From the NCBI RefSeq assembly GCF_004210375.1, contig NC_134834.1:145051009-145115008 (forward strand): DNA of 64,000 bases, written 5' to 3'. This DNA comes from Tachypleus tridentatus. Taxonomy: Eukaryota > Arthropoda > Merostomata > Xiphosura > Limulidae. Under the pieces are notes generated by a model. It did not search any database, was not told the origin of the DNA, and worked only from the letters and a program-made list of their open reading frames with translations. Shown here piece by piece: positions 45,301-50,346 of this stretch (positions are counted from its first letter, which is position 1; every line of letters begins with the position of its first letter). A program made the translations under genes and the position numbers.

Positions 45301-46839
45301 ACAAGCCAGCCTGGTATCTTGATGAGGACCTTTCTGGAGTCATTCCAGAAAGGTTTTATTGTTTGAACTGTCTATGAAATCTAGATTGCTGGACCTGGAT
45401 TGAGACCATGAGCACCAGCACGATGAAGTTATATTGTAAATGTAAAGTGAAACAATATAGCAATGAAGCATGCCTGAAATGTTTAAGATGATAGTTGTGA
45501 ATGTGATGGCTTAAAGTGAAGTAATTAAGCTAAACCATCAGTTCAGATCAGATGAGAAAATAACTTATTCAAAAGTATCCTACTCAATTTGACTTACTGG
45601 CGAAATCGAAGATTCCTCAGTTAATACTGCATTGACAGCAAAACATCTAAAACAGACACAGTAGTATCATTATCTTCTAATTGGGGGATTGGAGTCATGT
45701 TTAAGAAATCATTAGTTTTAGTATGGTGTGAAGCTAATGGTAAAGCCTGTTGAAATTGAATAGATGTATGATGCATTACAAGGTGATTTCCTTAGTGATT
45801 CTTGAATTACAAATGCCATTTCTGCAATTATTACTAATTAAGAAAGATGGTATAATACCCAGCATTGTACCATAGTAGTATAATCTATAGAGATTTCATA
45901 ATGTCATATAATACCCAGCATAGTACCATAGTAGTATAATCTATAGTGATTTCATAATGTCATATTTCCATTAATTTTTAGTTTTTGCTTTAAAAACTGT
46001 GCCCAACTTCATTCATTAAGATCTATCAAAATAACCCTAAATCACCAGTTTCTGGAATTACCACTCTGTTGAACATTCTGGGCTTTGTATCAAAAGATAC
46101 TTGGCTGGTTTATGTGGCAGGTATTAAAATAAAAAAATGATGTTGAAATCTAATAGATCTTGTTTTTAAGAAATTGTTAAGCTGTAAACAGTACATTAAC
46201 CCTAAAATTTCCAACGAAGCCTGTTGATTTTTAAACAAACCTTTATGAACCAATCTGTTTATGGGACCATAAACTTGTTAGTTATCAGTTAATCATAAAT
46301 ACAATCAGTGTTGTAACAAGCAAAAATATAAAATTATCGAACAAGATGTGATATGTGAACCTTCACCAGCAACAAACTGTATAAAAAAATGTTTTAGTTT
46401 GTTATATTCTGGTTCAAAGTAAATGTTGATGGTTACTTGCACATTTCAGTTTGTTTTTCTCTATTGAAAAATTCGTATCAGAAGGCTGAAAGTGTTAAGG
46501 CTTACAATTCTAAAACTTGGGATTTATTATATGCAATAAACATGGTGCATTCTGTAGCATTGTGTTAAAACAAGCTATAACCACTGGGAAGAAGAGATAT
46601 TATATTGAGTGCTTTCTTTTATGTAGGGAAAACAAAAGGATGTTCAACCCATTGAAGTAGGTCAAATTCGTACAGTGCGTGCCATCAGCAGTAGAGGAAG
46701 AACCATTCCAAAAGCTTTTGAAATTTTCACAAATGATAGAATCTTTGTGCTCAAGGCTAAAGACAGTAAAAGTGCAGAACAGTGGGTACAGTGCCTGTCT
46801 ATTGCCTTAGCTCACTCTCATGCTCGTGTGGCTCTTTGA
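3186..46839 (+). CDS. melt: melted / VEPH1 orthologue, 15 coding exons (joined CDS 2,838 nt, 945 aa)
   Basis: Seen: fifteen exons at 3186-3394, 6691-6835, 11120-11294, 15089-15252, 15921-16130, 16818-17035, 25297-25628, 28137-28335, 35241-35559, 37147-37282, 37703-37842, 38556-38684, 42338-42487, 45127-45225 and 46627-46839 join in one frame with compatible phases. The product starts [20 protein letters not shown] and ends in a PH domain (about residues 842-940). Residues 1-373 are helical and well conserved, about 375-655 are Ser/Thr-rich and variable, and 660-842 form a second conserved block. Human VEPH1 is about 833 aa, so the length is reasonable for an arthropod form. Known: Drosophila Melted is a membrane-associated PH protein that binds Tsc1 and FOXO, modulates insulin/TOR signalling and fat storage, and acts in photoreceptor subtype choice; VEPH1 is the vertebrate counterpart. 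The 5' UTR exon and promoter are not in view. Extra or alternative exons in the variable middle cannot be excluded. Confidence 0.95.
3395..6690 (+). other. intron 2 of melted (3,296 bp)
   Basis: A GT-AG intron. It is AT-rich with homopolymer and ATTT tracts. I recognise no coding remnant, inverted repeat or SINE in it. Confidence 0.8.
6691..6835 (+). CDS. melt: melted exon 3, residues 70-118
   Basis: The acceptor CTTTTGACAG precedes 6691 and the donor GTTAGT follows 6835. The first base completes Arg70. The translation contains [20 protein letters not shown] and [18 protein letters not shown], which match the VEPH1 blocks around IEKHAK and EDTPHAKIAS. It ends on a codon boundary. Confidence 0.95.
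8335..8845 (+). mobile_element. DIRS-like retrotransposon fragment (end of RT and RNase H), decayed
   Basis: Reading across frames on the + strand gives pieces typical of the DIRS RT/RNase H junction. There is an L-I-W-x-x-G start, a VPLHPP-like stretch ([10 protein letters not shown]), [12 protein letters not shown], and then [20 protein letters not shown]. The last corresponds to the RNase H motif (TDNTTVVAYINRQGGT type) with its aspartate retained. Stops and frameshifts interrupt it, and there is no recombinase or termini here. DIRS elements use a tyrosine recombinase rather than an integrase. Confidence 0.65.
10376..10394. repeat. (TA)n microsatellite
   Basis: An uninterrupted alternating TA run of 19 bases inside intron 3. 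Confidence 0.95.
11120..11294 (+). CDS. melt: melted exon 4, residues 119-177
   Basis: The acceptor TTGGTCTAG precedes 11120 and the donor GTAAGC follows 11294. It encodes [20 protein letters not shown] and [15 protein letters not shown], one of the most conserved stretches of the family ([11 protein letters not shown] in vertebrates). It ends one base into Gly177. Confidence 0.95.
12159..13195 (+). mobile_element. hAT-type DNA transposon, internally deleted, both ends intact
   Basis: Perfect 12-bp terminal inverted repeats, CAGAGATGCCAA at 12159-12170 and TTGGCATCTCTG at 13184-13195, bound a 1,037-bp unit. It is flanked by the direct repeat GATATT (12153-12158 and 13196-13201). A subterminal TGAGCGTAAT motif near the left end recurs inverted near the right end. 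Inside is the N-terminal part of a BED-finger transposase. hAT elements normally make 8-bp duplications; only 6 bp match here, so two bases may have mutated. Confidence 0.85.
12612..12968 (+). pseudogene. hAT transposase N-terminal fragment with BED zinc finger
   Basis: The frame is open from about 12612 to the stop at 12966-12968. It contains [20 protein letters not shown] followed by [20 protein letters not shown] and H. This gives the Cys-x2-Cys and His-x5-His ligands of a BED-type finger, in the spacing seen in the KYP...FCxxC...HGG...H family of hAT proteins. After the stop, other frames continue with an [23 protein letters not shown] stretch that belongs to the same family. The catalytic RNase-H-like core is missing, so the copy cannot encode an active transposase. 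Confidence 0.8.
15089..15252 (+). CDS. melt: melted exon 5, residues 177-231
   Basis: The acceptor TTACTTTTAG precedes 15089 and the donor GTAAGG follows 15252. It encodes [20 protein letters not shown] and a helical stretch ending [11 protein letters not shown], collinear with the VEPH1 region after VIVKSILQGN. It ends in phase 0. Confidence 0.93.
15253..15920 (+). other. intron 5 of melted (668 bp)
   Basis: A GT-AG intron with nothing recognised inside. Confidence 0.85.
15921..16130 (+). CDS. melt: melted exon 6, residues 232-301
   Basis: The acceptor CTACTTGCAG precedes 15921 and the donor GTATGA follows 16130. The exon is 70 whole codons. It encodes an alpha-helical repeat-like stretch including [20 protein letters not shown] and [13 protein letters not shown]. 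Similarity to vertebrate VEPH1 is moderate, but the position and phases fit. Confidence 0.9.
16131..16817 (+). other. intron 6 of melted (687 bp)
   Basis: A GT-AG intron. The reading frame of exon 7 happens to stay open upstream to 16743, but that part has no family similarity and is interrupted by a good acceptor. Confidence 0.85.
16818..17035 (+). CDS. melt: melted exon 7, residues 302-374
   Basis: The acceptor TTTTAAACAG precedes 16818. The encoded [20 protein letters not shown] and [19 protein letters not shown] match the VEPH1 block CLTYLVSQLA...LLLEIKSI. Only a donor after 17035 (CCCCA then GTGTGT) gives the two-base overhang needed by exon 8, so I end it there rather than at the GT two or four bases further on. 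Confidence 0.88.
19392..19559. mobile_element. pogo/Tigger-like terminal sequence and small palindrome
   Basis: At 19485-19511 and 19532-19558 two 27-base arms are inverted copies with a few mismatches. Each contains the TGGAACCC...TCTAA core typical of Tigger/pogo-type ends. The stretch at about 19396-19435 (AAGCGGCCACCCCTCAGA and following) resembles the inner terminal sequence of the same class. No transposase is present, so this is a MITE-like or solo-end remnant. Confidence 0.5.
19724..20815 (+). pseudogene. Tc1/mariner-like transposase, decayed (copy 1)
   Basis: The + strand frames give an N-terminal helix-turn-helix region ([20 protein letters not shown]), a second DNA-binding region ending [18 protein letters not shown], and then a Tc1-type catalytic region. 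Recognisable pieces are [18 protein letters not shown], [14 protein letters not shown] and [13 protein letters not shown]. The pieces lie in order but in different frames with several stops. Tc1 transposases are DDE enzymes of about 340 aa, and this length fits one whole copy. It is inactive. Confidence 0.85.
20830..20955 (+). repeat. solo Penelope-type terminal repeat (copy A)
   Basis: It reads TGATGACGATAAACTCACTT, then a GAGCTGGTATGAGTGTTAAA stretch, then AGAACAACGTTTTGACATTC and TTAGGTCATCTTCAGGTC. The order matches the 5' terminal repeat of the Penelope-like element at 29192, but without coding sequence. It lies immediately after the Tc1 copy. Confidence 0.7.
21445..22130 (+). pseudogene. 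Tc1/mariner-like transposase remnant (copy 2), 5'-truncated
   Basis: Collinear with copy 1 from about 20105 onward. Shared blocks include [32 protein letters not shown], and the final AACTCAAGCACTTCCACTGA and GTTTCTGTTGTATTAAATAT stretches. The N-terminal DNA-binding half is absent. Multiple stops show an old, inactive copy of the same family as copy 1. Confidence 0.82.
22211..22236. repeat. (ATT)n then (TA)n microsatellite
   Basis: About five ATT units run into an alternating TA tract, downstream of Tc1 copy 2. Confidence 0.9.
23075..24230 (-). pseudogene. decayed member of an uncharacterised arthropod repeat-associated protein family
   Basis: The best frame (23329-23090, - strand) reads [20 protein letters not shown], then [20 protein letters not shown] and [11 protein letters not shown]. 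Earlier pieces on the same strand (higher coordinates) include [47 protein letters not shown] and [11 protein letters not shown] recall this order from a large lineage-expanded arthropod family, often transposon-associated, whose biochemical role I do not know. Frameshifts and stops make it non-functional. A second fragment of the same family lies at 39.6 kb. Confidence 0.65.
25297..25628 (+). CDS. melt: melted exon 8, residues 374-485, Thr/Ser-rich
   Basis: The acceptor GGTTTTTCAG precedes 25297 and the donor GTAAGA follows 25628. The frame is open throughout and encodes a Thr/Val/Ser-rich low-complexity segment (for example [20 protein letters not shown]) followed by a Pro/Arg-rich stretch. 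This is the variable middle of the protein, so the call rests on splice signals, phase and position more than on similarity. Confidence 0.8.
25629..28136 (+). other. intron 8 of melted (2,508 bp)
   Basis: A GT-AG intron. It contains a partial SINE at about 26891-26994. The rest is AT-rich with nothing recognised. Confidence 0.8.
26891..26994 (+). repeat. SINE, partial copy (body only)
   Basis: The segment containing GTCCAAGAGTTAGTGATTAG, CCTTCTAGTCTATCACTTCA and GTAGCTCGTGCAGACAACC matches, with decay, the non-tRNA body of the SINE at 50097 and 53969. Confidence 0.5.
28137..28335 (+). CDS. melt: melted exon 9, residues 485-551
   Basis: The acceptor TTTTTTTGTTTCAG precedes 28137 and the donor GTAAAT follows 28335. 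The open frame encodes a Ser/Leu/His-rich linker (for example [20 protein letters not shown]). No family motif is recognised. The support is strong splice signals and phase agreement on both sides (1 in, 2 out). Confidence 0.8.
29281..29312 (-). other. hammerhead-ribozyme-like core in the Penelope terminal repeat
   Basis: The - strand reads CTGACGA, one extra T, GACC, a six-base loop, GGTC and then GAAAC. This is the order CUGANGA - stem II - GAAA of a hammerhead core, with a single inserted base before stem II. I could not find a convincing stem I partner. Known: Penelope-like elements of many animals carry hammerhead motifs in their terminal repeats. Activity of this copy is doubtful. Confidence 0.4.
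29538..29942 (+). pseudogene. Penelope-like ORF, N-terminal part (copy 1)
   Basis: A 134-residue open stretch rich in Asn, Lys and Thr. It has [20 protein letters not shown] and a later [20 protein letters not shown]. The same segment occurs, frameshifted, in copy 2 at about 32345-32700. It represents the region upstream of the RT core. The stop at 29940 and a short garbled stretch separate it from the RT frame starting at 30133, so the original single ORF is broken here. Confidence 0.75.
30133..30936 (+). CDS. Penelope-like reverse transcriptase domain, open over 267 codons (copy 1)
   Basis: Order of motifs: [20 protein letters not shown] (residues 24-43), motif [18 protein letters not shown] (D94), motif [20 protein letters not shown] (153-171), motif C YRYVDDT with the catalytic aspartates at 194-195, then [14 protein letters not shown]. 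These identify a Penelope-type RT. Known Penelope proteins continue into a GIY-YIG endonuclease, which this frame lacks. It terminates at a stop after HSLGLST. The ATG is simply the first in frame; the original start lay upstream. It is a broken element with its RT core preserved, and not a host gene. Confidence 0.9.
   Translation: MKKANTISQTLYSYLRKTDSRTPQIYGIPKPHKPDCPLRPIMSTYESFNYNLGKYIAWAFSKYVTSASSFIKDSFNFKSNLNQLNHKALMASFDVISLFTEVPTTEAYKIALELYIRDPNPTIEIPSNQLATLIEFTTIKTNFMFNNQNYIQTNGLSMGNPVSPVLANIFMTQVETQAINTALHPPLYWYRYVDDTVMDSNLQNTYLIFFNHINSIHPNINFTCEQEENNQISFLNLKITRTDTQFQTEIHRKNHPYWTIHSLGLST
31480..31800 (+). repeat. left inverted terminal arm of Penelope-like copy 2
   Basis: It runs from AAAAACGGCTGGTATGGGTA to TTGGGTGTTTTCTATGGTT. 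It is the reverse complement of 34174-34490 and is also homologous, in the same orientation, to 29235-29515 of copy 1. Confidence 0.85.
31879..33760 (+). pseudogene. Penelope-like ORF with RT domain, decayed (copy 2)
   Basis: It opens at ATG 31879. Many frameshifts and stops follow, but the collinear pieces are clear: [51 protein letters not shown], motif B and motif C remnants, and [13 protein letters not shown] sequence near 33690. Motif C reads Y-V-D-D at about 33480 after frame correction. The RT is certainly inactive. Confidence 0.85.
34030..34310 (+). pseudogene. GIY-YIG endonuclease domain of Penelope-like copy 2
   Basis: The translation gives [20 protein letters not shown] followed by [11 protein letters not shown]. 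This matches the Penelope endonuclease order Y-K-I-x-C-x-x-C...YIGET...R..EH, with a CxxC pair between the GIY and YIG positions. Farther on, [20 protein letters not shown] fits the usual conserved C-terminal motif (I-x-EA-x-I-...-P-x-(I/L)-N). That part lies inside the right inverted arm. The domain nicks target DNA for insertion. It is interrupted by stops. Confidence 0.82.
34174..34490 (+). repeat. right inverted terminal arm of Penelope-like copy 2
   Basis: Reverse complement of 31480-31800. It codes for the end of the endonuclease on the + strand, so the left arm is an antisense duplicate of coding sequence. Confidence 0.85.
35241..35559 (+). CDS. melt: melted exon 10, residues 551-657, Ser-rich linker
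   Basis: The acceptor GTTAATTCAG precedes 35241 and the donor GTGCTT follows 35559. It encodes [20 protein letters not shown] and then a long Ser/Pro/Thr-rich tract. It is phase-compatible with exon 9 across 6.9 kb of intron carrying two Penelope-like elements. Confidence 0.82.
35560..37146 (+). other. intron 10 of melted (1,587 bp)
   Basis: A GT-AG intron. It contains a tRNA-like stretch at about 36000-36075 and otherwise nothing recognised. Confidence 0.85.
36000..36075 (+). repeat. possible tRNA-derived pseudogene or SINE head
   Basis: GTAGCACAGTGCGTAACATC resembles a pol III A box. About 35 bases on, TATATTCAGTTTCTCTCC weakly resembles a B box. No CCA end or full cloverleaf was resolved. 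Confidence 0.25.
37147..37282 (+). CDS. melt: melted exon 11, residues 658-703
   Basis: This exon has no in-frame ATG context of its own. The acceptor AACTTAG precedes 37147 and the donor GTTAGT follows 37282. The frame reads [20 protein letters not shown] then [10 protein letters not shown] and [10 protein letters not shown]. It aligns with the VEPH1 stretch LYLHLKKNLSKVKAY...IPVPDQCTIED. Phase 0 in and phase 1 out fit both neighbours exactly. Confidence 0.92.
37283..37702 (+). other. intron 11 of melted (420 bp)
   Basis: The shortest intron, GT-AG, with a clear pyrimidine tract (ACTACTACCTCCTCTCAG) at its end. Nothing else is seen. Confidence 0.88.
37703..37842 (+). CDS. melt: melted exon 12, residues 703-749, followed by a GC donor
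   Basis: The acceptor CCTCCTCTCAG precedes 37703. It encodes [20 protein letters not shown] and [11 protein letters not shown], matching VEPH1 CVAKLFFTC...GHYCLYSKS and WIQIMFLFQQ. The family sequence and the phase of exon 13 require the exon to end at CAG (37842). The next bases are GCATGT, a GC splice donor. Reading on to the next GT breaks the frame. Confidence 0.9.
37843..38555 (+). other. intron 12 of melted (713 bp), GC-AG type
   Basis: It starts GCATGTCT after CAG and ends TTTAATATTTAAAG. GC donors are a known minor class of U2 introns. The call rests on exon 12/13 protein similarity (LALQ then ARADLAL) and phase 0 on both sides. Confidence 0.8.
38556..38684 (+). CDS. melt: melted exon 13, residues 750-792
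   Basis: The acceptor AATATTTAAAG precedes 38556 and the donor GTAATA follows 38684. It is 43 whole codons. It encodes [20 protein letters not shown] and [13 protein letters not shown], a block conserved in Melted proteins (VEPH1 counterpart around SVQFLRALWEKT...STFPQQKD). Confidence 0.93.
39590..39745 (-). pseudogene. C-terminal fragment of the uncharacterised repeat family also seen at 23-24 kb
   Basis: The - strand reads [17 protein letters not shown], a stop, [20 protein letters not shown] and [10 protein letters not shown]. The HQDI motif overlaps the FPQDI end of the 23-kb copy, so the two fragments cover adjacent parts of the same protein. It is non-functional. The surrounding 39480-39850 may belong to the same insertion, but I could not assign it. 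Confidence 0.65.
41506..41713 (+). repeat. tRNA-derived SINE-like element, second type
   Basis: TCCAATGGTTAGTGTACTGG resembles a pol III A box (TGGTTAGTG core). The tail GCTAGTCAGGAACTGGTAGC, AGCTTTGTTGTATAAAATTA and an A-rich end resemble the tail of the SINE at 50097. The B box is degenerate. Confidence is moderate. Confidence 0.45.
41800..41957. repeat. palindromic Penelope-type terminal repeat (copy B)
   Basis: Arms of about 44-46 bases at about 41802-41845 and 41881-41925 are inverted copies (about 80 percent by eye) around AGAACAACGTTTCAACTTT. The right side continues to GGTTTCTCATCATCAC, the inverse of the family start TGATGATGAGAAACC. No coding sequence is present. Confidence 0.75.
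42338..42487 (+). CDS. melt: melted exon 14, residues 793-842
   Basis: The acceptor CTCTGTTTTGCAG precedes 42338 and the donor GTAAGA follows 42487. It is 50 whole codons. It encodes [20 protein letters not shown] and [10 protein letters not shown], matching VEPH1 VRFFDVFGF...WQCFMCNNPEKA. It leads directly into the PH domain (PVIEGQLKEK). Confidence 0.96.
42488..45126 (+). other. intron 14 of melted (2,639 bp)
   Basis: A GT-AG intron with no recognisable repeat or coding remnant, apart from short AT-rich runs such as ATAATAATAATAA at about 44453-44466. Confidence 0.85.
45127..45225 (+). CDS. melt: melted exon 15, residues 843-875, first half of the PH domain
   Basis: The acceptor AATATTTAG precedes 45127 and the donor GTAAGT follows 45225. 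It is 33 codons. It encodes the first beta strands of the PH domain with the basic run [20 protein letters not shown]. In PH domains the basic residues between strands 1 and 2 contact phosphoinositide headgroups, so lipid binding is a reasonable inference. Confidence 0.96.
45226..46626 (+). other. intron 15 of melted (1,401 bp)
   Basis: A GT-AG intron. It contains the 56-bp tandem duplication at 45851-45962. A less AT-rich patch at about 45300-45430 is unassigned. Confidence 0.85.
45851..45962. repeat. tandem duplication, 2 x 56 bp
   Basis: 45851-45906 and 45907-45962 differ at only two positions (54 of 56 identical). Unit start: TATAATACCCAGCAT. Confidence 0.95.
46627..46839 (+). CDS. melt: melted exon 16, residues 876-945 and stop, second half of the PH domain
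   Basis: The acceptor TTTTATGTAG precedes 46627. The exon encodes the remaining PH strands ([20 protein letters not shown]) and the C-terminal helix with its near-invariant tryptophan (W928 in [16 protein letters not shown]). It stops at TGA 46837-46839, a few residues after the helix, as is typical of the family. Confidence 0.96.
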   Translation, partial: GKQKDVQPIEVGQIRTVRAISSRGRTIPKAFEIFTNDRIFVLKAKDSKSAEQWVQCLSIALAHSHARVAL

Positions 46840-48184
46840 GAGAATAATGTCTTCAAGATTTCATCCTCTAGTTGCATGAATGTATTACCATTTCTTGATA
46901 TGCACAGAATGTAAAGAGCTGGTCTGTTTATTTTTCCTTGTGTTAAATTTTCTGTTATAATGAAATGTGATAAAACATTACTGTGAAGTGGATCATGTCA
47001 GTACTAAGGGCTTTTTATTGAAGTATTATAAGTTTTTAATTGATTATGTGATTGAGCAGTTTTTCTGCAAGTAGGAGACTGTGTTCTGTTTAACTTTAAT
47101 TAAGATATTCATGTGCCATTACCAACAATTTGGTTATTGGACACTTATCTTGTTCAGCTTAGGTGTAAATGGGGTATGGGTTGTCCCTGTAATACAGCTG
47201 TAAATTTTGGAAGCTTGTCAGCTAAGTTTAAGTCCCATATGGTACCACAAAATGTTCTTATTACTTTAAGCTATGAGTGTATTACAAGAGTGACAGTAAG
47301 TTGCTTAGCATGGATGGTTTGATGGTAGGGTGCTACTAACTGGCTTACTACCTTCTGGTCAGTACTCTGAATTTATGGATGGTGGTAGATAACATTAGTA
47401 GTTTTGCCATAAATACAAGACAATTGTATTTATTGACAATTGATTGTTTAAGATGTTAATCAGCAATGTTTCGTTTTGTAAGTAAACATTTCTCAAATCC
47501 TCTAGTGATAATTTTAATCACACTGTGATATAAATGAGTATGTTATCACATATGCCCAATTTATTTTCTGTCTATAATTTTATGTTCCTTAATATGTATT
47601 TTTAACCATCTAAAGGTGGAATGTATAATCACAAAATTTTATTGCCAACATTTAAATTCCTATTCCACTTTGTGTGTTATGTTAATTCTGTTTACAACTT
47701 GAAAAATATTGTATTATATTTTTACGTTTTGAAAAACCTACTCTTAAATAAGCTTGAAGAAAGACCTTATGCAAATGATTATTTACATTTAGTATAATAC
47801 ATTTTTGTAAAGTAATGTTATAAACATTGTTTACAAACATGCAGTTGTATTTAAGATTAGCCACTTTATCCAAATAATTATATATGATGTTATCACTCAT
47901 GTTACTTGGGAAAGTGTTTTTCTTTAGCAGCAGTTTTTATTTCATATTTTTCAACTTCTCATTTCATTTTACATTGACAATTTTGTTACAATTTGTGTTA
48001 GGGTAGAAAAATTAAGAGATGAAATATGAAGTTTTACCAAAAAATAGAAATATTATAGTCATTTAAAATGTTCCAGAGGTTATGAAACTGGAAGTCACTC
48101 TTACTCAAGAGTGACTATATACCTGGAATCTGCAGTTGTAGAAGGACATCCTTCTTTATGAACCTTAAGAACTGCATTTAACAA
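46840..48184 (+). other. melted 3' UTR and downstream sequence
   Basis: AT-rich sequence after the stop. I found no canonical AATAAA before the palindromic repeat at 48.2 kb. The variant AGTAAA occurs near 47481. The segment 47280-47410 has faint similarity to the SINE body. The true transcript end cannot be set from sequence alone. Confidence 0.5.
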
Positions 48185-48187
48185 ACG

Positions 48188-48340
48188 CGATGATGAGAAA
48201 CCCACTTTAAATAAAAATGTATCTCAGAACGGCTGGTATGGGTATTAACACTCTAAGCAGAGATGGTCGAAACATTGTTCTCTTCTTATCAATAAAAATG
48301 TTAATACCCATACCAGCCATTCTGAGATACATTTGCAGTT
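48188..48340. repeat. palindromic Penelope-type terminal repeat (copy C)
   Basis: It begins GCGATGATGAGAAACCC. Arms 48215-48250 and 48299-48334 are inverted copies with one mismatch in 36 (AATGTATCTCAGAACGGCTG type). The 48-base loop contains GGTCGAAACATTGTTCTC, the core of the family in the orientation that resembles a hammerhead GAAAC segment. Confidence 0.82.
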
Positions 48341-48495
48341 AACATACTTTGTTGACAACCTGATGGTCTTATACTTAAATATATTTCTTGTGTTGTCATG
48401 TATTTTATTAAATTTTTATAACTAATCCTGAAATAACAAAATCTGATGCTAAATCAAAGTTCATTAATCCTGGAAAACCTACTTGTGAACTTTTT

Positions 48496-48713
48496 TGTAG
48501 CATTGTATGTTGTGTAAAACAATTTATAACACAAAATCACATGAGAAGTTACACTGGTTGGAGAAATCTTAGTTGTGTTGTATGTGTAAAACATTTTCTA
48601 AGTAAGAGTGACCTTAAGAGTCATGAGAAGATGTTTCTTGGGAGAAACTGTACAAATGTGTTGTATGTGGAAAACAGTTTGGCAGTGACAGCAACCTAAA
48701 GAGACATGAGTGA
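48496..48713 (+). pseudogene. C2H2 zinc-finger gene fragment, decayed
   Basis: Three finger-like units are seen. The first is degenerate (CSIVCCVKQFITQNHMRSYT). The second is CVVCVKHFLSKSDLKSHEK. After a one-base frameshift near 48640 the third is YKCVVCGKQFGSDSNLKRHE, followed by a stop. The Cys2-His2 spacing and TGEKP-like linker (WEKLYK) identify a Kruppel-type array. The first finger has lost a His and the copy is frameshifted, so it is a pseudogene or retro-copy. Confidence 0.75.
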
Positions 48714-50096
48714 GGGTGTGGATTGTAGCATTGGAAGGTGATCAATGACAATGGCACATTATGTAGAATGGATCTTTATTTGCAACATAACAACAACAAA
48801 AACACAAAACAAAAACAGTTTGCCTACTTGCAAAAGAAAGATTACTTTTATTGGATCAGTAGATGGATCAACAGCTTTCCTTCTTACAAGACAGATCTGT
48901 GTTGAGCTAAACTCAATGAAATTTTATTAGATCAACAGAAGTACTTTGAAAGTATTTTGATATTATTCAAGTGCATCGAGAAAGAGGTCAGCTGATGTTG
49001 CTTAAAGAGAGTTGGTTACAAGAAGTCCTATCTAGAAGTTAATTTTTTAGAAAGTAGTGCAATAGTTTTTGAAAAATTTTGTATAACATATATGTTACAA
49101 CAATTATATAATAATAATAATAATACCAAACTTTTATAGTTAAAAACCCAAATATATTTAACTATTCAAATTAAATAATTATTCATACACAATGTTGATT
49201 TAGCTTGTAAAATATTCCTTCTTCCTAGTGCTATATGTATATCTCTTTTAACACATTGGCTCTCACACGACCCACGATTGTGATAGTCTTCCAGTAAGAT
49301 CCACACAACTCACCAGTGAGGTATGATAGTCTTCCAGTACAATTCACACGACCCACCAGTGAGTCATGCTTTATTTTCTGTTTAAAGGGCAACTTACTGG
49401 CTGGGACACAACAGTTACATTACATATACACTCTTCCTAAAAAAGTAATTGTAAAATGACCAGTGTGACCCTGGAAAGTATTGGCAAAATAGGCCTAAGC
49501 CAACATTTTAATAGTCCATAACATGTACCAAATAGATATCTCTCAGGACTTAACTTGCTATCTTTTTGAAGATACTGACAAAACAGAAACCTATAGAATG
49601 CATTTTGGCTCTCCTGTAGACATTTAACTGTAGTAAATCTGTGAAAAAATCAAAAGATATCAAATTTGTATGCACAAGCAGTAATACTTTCAACCACTAC
49701 AACTAATGTCAACAACTTAAATGTCGCATATTAAACAACAACAATTGGCTATTTTTATGCTTTCAAGGGTACATACTTTGGTAGTTTGGTTATGCCATAT
49801 AGATAAGAACACCCTAAGTGTGCCTGCTAACTAATTGAAGTTCACAAATAGTAAAAAGAAAAACAGAGCTTATGGTATACACTTCACATATTAATTTCAG
49901 TATTTAATTATCCAATAATTTTAATTTCAAATTAATATCATATTAAACTTATTAACTAAGTATTAAAACTATGTTATAATCATAATAAATAAATGTTTGT
50001 GCGTGCGTGTAGCACAAATTATTATAAATCTTCTTTTGAAAAATAAATAAATATATATTTTTATTAAATTCATATCTCATAAATGCAAGGATTAAT
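48714..50096. other. intergenic stretch
   Basis: AT-rich. It contains the 43-bp tandem pair at 49281-49366 and an ATA run at about 49107-49125. Nothing else is recognised. Confidence 0.7.
49281..49366. repeat. tandem duplication, 2 x 43 bp
   Basis: Units at 49281-49323 and 49324-49366 start TGATAGTCTTCCAGTA and share CACCAGTGAG near the end, with several substitutions. A partial earlier unit (CACACGACCCACGATTG) precedes them, suggesting a decayed minisatellite. Confidence 0.85.
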
Positions 50097-50346
50097 ATAG
50101 CCAGGTGGTTAGGACACTTGATTTGCAGTCTGAGAGTTAGTTTGAATCACCATCCCACCCAACATGCTCACTCTTTTAGCCATGGGGTCTCTATAATATG
50201 ATAGTCAATTGCACTATTTATTGGTAATGCAGTGGGTGGTGTTGACTAGCTGCTTTCTCTCTAGTATTTTACTGCCAAGTTAGGGATGGCTAGTTCTGAT
50301 AGTCCTTGTTAGTTTTGCATGAAATTCAAAACAACCCAAACAACAA
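50097..50346 (+). repeat. tRNA-derived SINE, near full length
   Basis: The head GCCAGGTGGTTAGGACACTT contains an A box and AGTTTGAATCACC a B box with tRNA-like spacing. The body follows (AACATGCTCACTCTTTTAGC, GTGGGTGGTGTTGACTAGCT, CTGCCAAGTTAGGGATGGCT). It ends GCATGAAATTCAAAACAACC with an A-rich tail. I associate this SINE type with horseshoe-crab genomes, from memory only. Confidence 0.8.

Noticed and set aside
47113..47322. 69-codon open frame in the melted 3' region
   Set aside because: No similarity or splice signals. It lies in probable 3' UTR.
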